Assembly (NCBI GenBank): GCA_014729615.1
Contig: WJJQ01000076.1
Span: 1 to 6,022, forward strand
Source: Candidatus Peregrinibacteria bacterium
Lineage (GTDB): Bacteria > Patescibacteriota > Gracilibacteria > UBA1369
DNA: 6,022 nucleotides
Direction: 5' to 3'
The notes beneath the pieces are model-generated. The model worked only from the letters and a program-made list of their open reading frames with translations, ran no database searches and was not told the origin of the DNA. A program made the position numbers and the translations under genes. Positions 1 through 5,100 of this stretch are shown here, piece after piece. Numbering within the stretch: the first letter of the stretch is position 1; each line of letters opens with the position of its first letter.

Positions 1-8
1 ACGCTGGA

Positions 9-24
9 TGTTTCACGTGACACA
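9..24. promoter_or_regulatory. parS site 1 (one mismatch), next to the tRNA
   Basis: TGTTTCACGTGACACA matches the consensus except for C instead of A at position 13, which breaks the symmetry of the right arm. It ends 8 bp before the tRNA-Ala gene, so ParB bound here could compete with RNA polymerase, or the site may be decaying. Confidence 0.75.
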
Positions 25-32
25 TTTTGAAA

Positions 33-109
33 GGGCTTTTAGCTCAGTTGGCTAGAGCGCTGCATTCGCATTGCAGAGGTCGGGGGTTCGACTCCCCCAA
101 AGTCCACCA
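33..109 (+). tRNA. tRNA-Ala (anticodon CGC), with encoded CCA
   Basis: A full 77-nt cloverleaf can be drawn. The acceptor stem pairs GGGCTTT (33-39) with AAAGTCC (99-105). The D arm is GCTC/GAGC (42-45, 55-58). The anticodon arm is CTGCA/TGCAG (60-64, 72-76) around the loop TTCGCAT, which puts anticodon CGC at 67-69 to read GCG codons. The T arm is GGGGG/CCCCC around TTCGACT. The discriminator base is A and CCA is encoded at 107-109. The acceptor stem holds a G3:U70 wobble pair, the known identity element for alanyl-tRNA synthetase, which supports the Ala call independently of the anticodon. A one-mismatch parS site ends 8 bp before the tRNA, within its likely promoter region, and a hairpin terminator follows 21 nt downstream. 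It appears to be a single-gene transcription unit. Confidence 0.97.
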
Positions 110-130
110 CGCCATATGTTGTGGCACTAA

Positions 131-160
131 CAAAAAAATCCCAAGTGGGAATTTTTTGTT
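131..160 (+). terminator. Rho-independent terminator of the tRNA gene
   Basis: An inverted repeat pairs CAAAAAA (131-137) and TCCC (139-142) with GGGA (147-150) and TTTTTTG (152-158). It has one A-A mismatch (138/151) and a 4-nt loop. The 3' arm contains a run of six T, so transcript release would follow a short GC core. It lies 21 nt after the tRNA CCA end. The A-run on the 5' side means it could also work on the minus strand. Confidence 0.8.
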
Positions 161-176
161 GCAAAATTTTTTGAAT

Positions 177-192
177 TGTTTCACGTGAAACA
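177..192. promoter_or_regulatory. parS site 2 (perfect)
   Basis: A perfect TGTTTCACGTGAAACA, located 17 bp after the tRNA terminator. Confidence 0.92.
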
Positions 193-241
193 TTTTTTAG
201 TCTTAGTACAAGGTCTTAGTCCTAGTAATGATAATTCCAAT

Positions 242-257
242 TGTTTCACGTGAAACA
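242..257. promoter_or_regulatory. parS site 3 (perfect)
   Basis: A perfect 16-bp palindrome, 65 bp (start to start) from site 2. It is preceded by CAAT, as at site 6. Confidence 0.92.
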
Positions 258-301
258 AATAGTGCAGATTCCTCCTCCAGACGTTAAACGTGATTCCCCA
301 C

Positions 302-396
302 CCTTTACTAAAGGAGGCTTGTCATGAGGTTTTACAGGAAGTGATTGGTTGGCGAATCCTCCGCCTCTTATGACTCGGCGCCTCCTTTACTAAAGG
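302..396. repeat. Imperfect long hairpin element between parS sites
   Basis: CCTTTACTAAAGGAGGC (302-318) is the inverted copy of GCCTCCTTTACTAAAGG (380-396), matching at 16 of 17 positions. The pairing continues inward, with gaps, from GTCATGAGG (321-329) to CCTCTTATGAC (364-374). The core CCTTTACTAAAGG is itself palindromic around one base, so each arm can also fold alone. A diverged third copy of the core, with the preceding TGATTCCCC, is seen near 451-475. No coding frame is present. It resembles REP- or MITE-like palindromic repeats, or a structural part of the centromere/origin region. Function is unknown. Confidence 0.6.
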
Positions 397-415
397 AAGT
401 TTACTTGGATGCAAA

Positions 416-431
416 TGTTTCACGTGAAACA
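416..431. promoter_or_regulatory. parS site 4 (perfect)
   Basis: A perfect TGTTTCACGTGAAACA, 19 bp right of the hairpin element, and 70 bp (start to start) from site 5. Confidence 0.92.
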
Positions 432-485
432 ATTAGTTAAATTCCACTTTTGATTCCCCTTTTTATTAAAGATGGTCCGTAGGAT

Positions 486-501
486 TGTTTCACATGAAAC
501 A
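486..501. promoter_or_regulatory. parS site 5 (centre variant CACATG) with extended arms
   Basis: TGTTTCACATGAAACA has A in place of the central G, so the core CG is lost. The dyad is longer than at the other sites: AGGATTGTTTCA (481-492) pairs exactly with TGAAACAATCCT (495-506). ParB may bind it more weakly. Confidence 0.7.
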
Positions 502-503
502 AT

Positions 504-520
504 CCTGAAACTAGTTCAGG
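504..520. repeat. Short inverted repeat CCTGAA-ACTAG-TTCAGG
   Basis: Perfect 6-bp arms (504-509 and 515-520) enclose a 5-nt loop, overlapping the right arm of the extended parS site 5 dyad. No T-run follows, so it is not a convincing terminator. It may be chance. Confidence 0.35.
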
Positions 521-886
521 ATATCGTTGGTAAAAAAAAGTTGACGTTATGTCGACTAAAGTTGGTTTTTTTAGGCTTTGTAGAATTTTTTCGTGACCCT
601 GCCACTCGGATTCGTCGAAGATTTTGTTGTGTAGAATACCGGAGTTGAAATCGCTTAAGTAATTCTATCACGAATATTTCATGCATTGATTATTTCCAAT
701 TCGTGATTTCTTCGGAGTGGACAGCGGTGAAAGAGCGGAAGAAGTTGATAAACTATACAGAATTCCTTGTTATTTAGGTCATGAACCACTTGTCCAATGA
801 GAACTTCGCAGAATCTATCAATTTTTTTTGGTACCCATTTGATTCCTCTGCAAAGTTTATGGCAAATGGACAGCTATTGGGTCAAT
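521..886. other. Non-coding stretch between parS sites 5 and 6
   Basis: No convincing gene was found here. A frame opening at 781 runs through later parS sites and is not supported (see rejected items). The stretch holds a 9-bp inverted repeat, ATCACGAAT (667-675) and ATTCGTGAT (699-707), which fits a hairpin with a 23-nt loop. The motif TTCGTGA occurs on the plus strand at 590 and 700, and inverted at 668. No known structured RNA was recognised. Confidence 0.5.
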
Positions 887-902
887 TGTTTCACGTGAAA
901 CA
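887..902. promoter_or_regulatory. parS site 6 (perfect, extended dyad)
   Basis: A perfect 16-mer in which the symmetry extends three more bases each side, AATTGTTTCA (884-893) with TGAAACAATT (896-905). Site 7 is 64 bp away. Confidence 0.92.
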
Positions 903-950
903 ATTTGAATTGAGTTTAGAGTTTCGTCTGTTTGGTAAAAGAGAGGCAAC

Positions 951-966
951 TGTTTCACGTGAAACA
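951..966. promoter_or_regulatory. parS site 7 (perfect)
   Basis: A perfect TGTTTCACGTGAAACA, the middle of a triplet of sites (887, 951, 1026) spaced 64 and 75 bp apart. Confidence 0.92.
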
Positions 967-1025
967 TTTACTTCATTTAGCATGATAAACTTTTTTACCT
1001 ACCGCGCCATAGAAGAGTAAAGAAT

Positions 1026-1041
1026 TGTTTCACGTGAAACA
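1026..1041. promoter_or_regulatory. parS site 8 (perfect)
   Basis: A perfect 16-mer preceded by GAAT, as at site 2. It is the last of the sites 6-8 triplet. Confidence 0.92.
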
Positions 1042-1383
1042 AAAAAGACAGTTGGTCGCTTAGAGTTGGGTCTTGAGGTTTTGGTGAATTAATTGATGGT
1101 CTTGCCTTTCTGGTATTATAGACTAGCCATTAGCGAAACAATTAGATTCTTTGAAGTCAGGGGAAAGTGATACGGGTCCTGGAAACTCTGGAGTTAATCA
1201 TGTCCAGTTCGTGATCTCTGTGCGGTAGGCAATAGTAAAAAAGTGGATAGAGAATCGGTTCTTGGTTTTTTGTACCGTAGACTGCTTGAGTAAAGCGAAG
1301 GTCGAACAAATGCGATGGTTTTGGTTTGTTGTATAACCATTACCACCCTAGGAGAATTTATATTTGGGTTGGATAGGAGTCAA
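1042..1383. other. Non-coding stretch between parS sites 8 and 9
   Basis: I see no gene, tRNA or recognised structured RNA here. One segment, CCAGTTCGTGATCTCT (1204-1219), matches CCAATTCGTGATTTCT (696-711) at 14 of 16 positions. This hints that parts of the cluster arose by old duplication. Confidence 0.45.
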
Positions 1384-1399
1384 TGTTTCACGTGAAACA
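1384..1399. promoter_or_regulatory. parS site 9 (perfect, rightmost)
   Basis: A perfect TGTTTCACGTGAAACA, isolated 358 bp (start to start) from site 8. It marks the border between the parS cluster and the AT-rich stretch to its right. Confidence 0.92.
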
Positions 1400-1462
1400 T
1401 TTTTAAGCTTTAGTTCTTAACTCAGTAATTTGTTTAGACTCGGAGAGAGCTTACTCTTCAGT

Positions 1463-1471
1463 TGTTCCACA
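1463..1471 (+). promoter_or_regulatory. Weak DnaA-box-like site
   Basis: TGTTCCACA matches the DnaA box TTATCCACA at 7 of 9 positions, with the TCCACA core intact. The same bases also resemble half of the TGTTCCAC-type parS variant. Either reading could be chance. Confidence 0.25.
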
Positions 1472-1935
1472 GGATTGGAAAAAATATGTAAATATTTTAC
1501 GACGCATAAGTATTTACTAGAACTAGCTTAGAAAGAGGTATCTGGTGCCAAAAAGTTTACATTACATAAGGTTTGTTTAAACTATAAGTATAAACGGCTG
1601 TCGCCTGTCAGATCTATCCAATTTAGTTACCACGAAATATATTTTTATAATTACTGATTATCAGCTGGTAACTTAGTTTAGCATTAATGTGTTTTGCAAA
1701 AAGTTTTAATACGAAAGTAGATTAAGATGATTAAATGCTTGTTTTGGGAGATAAATTCGCCATAGAGTATTTTTAATTAATAATTCAAATCTGAGTAAAC
1801 TGTGTATATGTTGGTTATAACGTGTTTTTTTGTGCGCAAAAATGATTAATGAATTTTTATTTAATTTTACTTAATTTACAATAAATTTTTAACTATTTAT
1901 TCATATTTTTCATACCAAAATATACATTTAAGCTC

Positions 1936-1944
1936 TGTTGATAA
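1936..1944 (-). promoter_or_regulatory. Candidate DnaA box (TTATCAACA)
   Basis: The minus strand reads TTATCAACA, one base from the consensus TTATCCACA and a variant found at some bacterial origins. It sits inside the most AT-rich part of the window. Confidence 0.4.
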
Positions 1945-2026
1945 ATATTAATAATTTTATGAAAAATAGCAGTTTCGACCAACTAATTTTTAATAAACAT
2001 AAAAAACTCCACAGTTAAGATTTTTT

Positions 2027-2035
2027 TTACCCACA
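2027..2035 (+). promoter_or_regulatory. Candidate DnaA box (TTACCCACA)
   Basis: TTACCCACA differs from TTATCCACA at one position and follows a run of T. A poorer relative, AACTCCACA, lies at 2005-2013, giving two same-strand TCCACA/CCCACA cores 22 bp apart. Confidence 0.4.
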
Positions 2036-2072
2036 GGGCGTATATTTAATGAAGCTCTTTTTTTTATCTATG

Positions 2073-2100
2073 TTAAGCAAAATACTTCTGCCCTTATATA
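2073..2100 (+). promoter_or_regulatory. Possible promoter of the giant surface-protein gene
   Basis: A -10-like TATATA (2095-2100) lies 16 bp after a poor -35-like TTAAGC (2073-2078), leaving a leader of about 30 nt before the ATG. The TATATATATATT tract offers several alternative -10 hexamers. The whole area is AT-rich, so this is only a suggestion. Confidence 0.25.
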
Positions 2101-2135
2101 TATATTAAAATATAGTTAACAAACAAAAAGCAAAT

Positions 2136-5100
2136 ATGAACAAAATTTTGCGCTTAACTAAAACAAAAAATGCCGTTTTGTTCATAGGGACATTGTTGTC
2201 TCTAACTTTTGTGTTTGTAAAAACAGTACATGCGATTACCGTAACAATACCCACGACAGATGTTTCTTTCAGAATTGAAATCGAACCAGCCGATTTAGTT
2301 CAATTTTTTTCACATGGTTTACATTTGCCGTTTTATAATCCACCGCCATATTTCAGTGTGATTACCGTGGAAGATGAAGTTCAAAGAATCGAATTAGTAA
2401 CTCCTGAAGATAATATTCAAACAGAAGAAGATCGGGTTGAATCGGAGAGTGAAATCGATAGGACGCAAGTTATTGCACAACCTGACTCTGACATAATTTT
2501 TTACGCATCTTCGACGGATGAACTTTTTCAGCAAATATTCGCACTTGACTCGATAAAAGAATATTTGCCGCAACCGGAAGTGGATGTAACGGAAAGATTT
2601 GTGACAAATTATGAAACAATCACGAATATTGTTTACACAACGGCAACATTACCGGTAGCTTTTTCTACTTCGACTATCGGGGATTTGGAGGTGTTGAATC
2701 AAGAGAAACTGGAACAATTGGTGAATAATATTATCACGAATTATGCCACCACAGTTACGGCAAGTGATGGCTTTGTATTTCCTGAAAATTTTACTTTCAA
2801 TCAAGCAACCGGTTCTTCCATGGCATTGGCTGTGTATTTGACGATTAACGGAATCAGGCTGGATGACTCCGGCGGAGATAATCAAACATCGGGAGCAACC
2901 TTGGTGGGCGTATTTGATGAGTTTGCAAATTCAAATTCCGAGACACTGCAAGATGTTTTGTATGATTTTGATACAGGTTTAAGTACGGTTTCATCCACTT
3001 TGGCTTTAGCGATTTTAAATTTGGATTCAGTTTCTTCGACCATAGTTGAAATGGGATTGCAAATGAGTTTTTTGTCAGAAAGAATTACCGGCAACTATGA
3101 GTATGTTCGCAATGTAGCGGGTGAGACAGCCAAGTTGCGCGAGGAATTTGACGCATTGTCCGCTTCGACTTCGGCAATGGATTTACAGCAGGTAACTGAC
3201 GTTGGCAATCAAACAACCAATGCGATTCAGTTTGCCGGAGGGACATCAACCGCGGCGGTGTATATTCAAAGCGTGCTAAACGTCACGGGTCTTACCACTC
3301 TTTCCAATCTTGTGTTTGCCAATGCGACCGGAACAAATCTTGCTCTTAGCAATTCACTTTCGATTGGAGGCATACAGCTTTCAGCGACCGGAATCTCGAA
3401 CCTGACATCAGGCGCGACGTTGGTTGGAGTGTTTGATGAGTTTGTGAATTCGAATGGCACGAACGTACAAGAGGTTTTGGCTGATTTGGATACGGCGATT
3501 AGTACGGCATCATCAACTGCCATGAGTTTGGATTTTGATAATATCTATGATCAGTCGATTGCGAATGGAAATCCGCAAATGGAGATTGATAACGGTGATT
3601 TTGGCATTGCCTTACAAGGTAGTAATGATTTATATATAGATTTGCAAAGCAGTGGTGATTTTACCGTTCAAGACAATGGAACCGGCTTTTTCTATATTCG
3701 TGATAACCGCAGTATGGATTATACCTTTACGGGTAATGCTACTGATGCAATTGACGTTAGCGCGAACAGCATTAGAGACAAAACCATTGTTGATGTTAGT
3801 GCGGACGGCTTGACGTCAGGTGAGGGCATGAGCATTGAGAGAGCGGATAATTCGGGATATGATTTTACAAATAATTCGACCGGATTATTATCAGTGAGAC
3901 AATTAGATAATGAAGCGGGATCAATCGGTACGGCGTTATTTGTTGAACAAAGTGGCACCGGTTATGCGATTGATGTGCAATCGGGTGATGTAAACGTGAA
4001 TGATGACTTGATTGTTGCCGGTTATTCCAATTTGCAGTTGGCTACATTTACAAATGCTACAGGAACAAATTTTGCGTTAACCGGATATGTTAATTCGGAT
4101 CTTTTACCGATGATTACGGATCAGTATTATTTAGGTGATGCAACACAAAGGTGGTTAGGTTTATTCGCAAAAAATGTTACCACGACCAATTTATCGGCTG
4201 TAAATATTGATACAAGTAAATTATCGGCGTCTTTGGTTACTACAACGCAATTATTTGTGGGGGGGATGCAGATAACATCCTCTACCGGCATACAGGATTT
4301 ACAGCAAGTTACAAATCAGGGAAATGTTACAAATAACTGGATTGAATTTAATGGTGGAACCAGTACAGACGCGTTAAAAATAGAATCAGGAGAATTTATT
4401 GGTTCGGATGTATTGTACGTACATAACACTTTTGGCGGCGGTGGTGGAAATGCATTGCATGTAGAAACGGAAGGCGGTAATTGGGAACCGGCGGTGTATA
4501 TAGAAAATGATGGAGTCATGCCCGGTTTACTCATTGAAAACAAAGGGGCCGGAAATCAGTACGGATTGATAGTGGACGGAGGTTTTGTTGGTTTTGGCAC
4601 CACGACACCGGACGCGGCTTTAACTGTTTTTTCTGATCCGGGGGAATATGCACACTTTGCGGGAACCGATGATACCAAAGGATTTTATATGGGCGCTGAT
4701 CTATATGGCAATGATTTGGGTATTGCATATAATGATAAGAGCGACATGATGATTTCTACCTATTTTGGCGGGTCTGTTCCAAACGCTTATGATTATGTTT
4801 TCTTAGGTAATAGGCATTTAACTGTAAGGCAGGCAAGCGGGAATGTAGGTATTGGTACGCAAGATCCTTCATTGTTTACACTTCAAGTAGCGGGCAATGT
4901 GGGTCCAAACGCACATAATATATATGATTTGGGTTCGGCTACTACGAGTTGGAGGAATATTTATGCGGCTGGTTTTGTATCCACAACCGCGTTATATATA
5001 AATGGTATAGCTGTAACCACCTCTCTGCCCACTTTGGCTCAAGTAACATCCGAAGGTAATATTACAACCGATTCGATTCAATTCGCAGGCGGGACATCAA

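Larger units (their letters stand above)
9..1399. other. parS centromere-like cluster (nine sites)
   Basis: Nine matches to the 16-bp palindrome TGTTTCACGTGAAACA start at 9, 177, 242, 416, 486, 887, 951, 1026 and 1384. Seven are perfect; those at 9 and 486 carry one mismatch each. This palindrome is the conserved chromosomal parS sequence, bound by the helix-turn-helix of ParB, which then clamps and slides on flanking DNA. Clusters usually lie near oriC. Start-to-start spacings are 168, 65, 174, 70, 401, 64, 75 and 358 bp, so sites tend to come in groups 64-75 bp apart. Apart from the tRNA at the left, the interval has no convincing gene. parA and parB are not in the window and must be encoded elsewhere. 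Confidence 0.9.
1400..2135. other. AT-rich gene-free stretch, candidate origin region
   Basis: No coding frame is supported over about 730 bp. Composition becomes extremely AT-rich to the right: 1861-1920 holds only 7 G/C in 60 bases, all of them C. Near-consensus DnaA boxes occur at 1936-1944 (minus) and 2027-2035 (plus), with a weaker one at 1463-1471. An 8-bp inverted repeat AGTTACCA/TGGTAACT (1625-1632, 1666-1673) is also present. Together with the adjacent parS cluster this suits an oriC with a duplex-unwinding element. The boxes are few, no ordered array is seen, and neither dnaA nor dnaN is in the window, so the call is tentative. Confidence 0.35.

Noticed and set aside
531..572. Possible terminator from A-run, GTTGAC..GTCGAC and T-run.
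   Set aside because: The paired core is poor, no gene precedes it on either strand, and the A/T runs alone are not informative in AT-rich DNA.
781..1020. 79-codon plus-strand frame starting MNHLSNENF.
   Set aside because: It runs through two perfect parS palindromes, which supply its FHVKQ and VSRET segments. It lacks a good ribosome binding site, shows no recognisable domain, and sits in otherwise non-coding DNA. A small real gene cannot be fully excluded.
1105..1150. Possible decayed tenth parS half-site (GCGAAACAATTAG).
   Set aside because: Only the right half resembles the flank of site 4; the left half has almost no match, so it is not counted.
1042..1383. A structured RNA such as RNase P, tmRNA or SRP RNA.
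   Set aside because: None of the conserved core motifs of these RNAs could be found by eye on the plus strand.
9..1399. CRISPR array, because a short sequence recurs many times.
   Set aside because: The repeat is only 16 bp, fully palindromic, and spaced at irregular 64-401 bp intervals. That fits parS sites and not CRISPR repeats.
2649..4728. Several short minus-strand frames (65-85 codons).
   Set aside because: All lie opposite the continuous 1295-codon plus-strand frame, and some mirror its repeats (similar antisense peptides at 2882-3094 and 3266-3523). They are antisense shadows.
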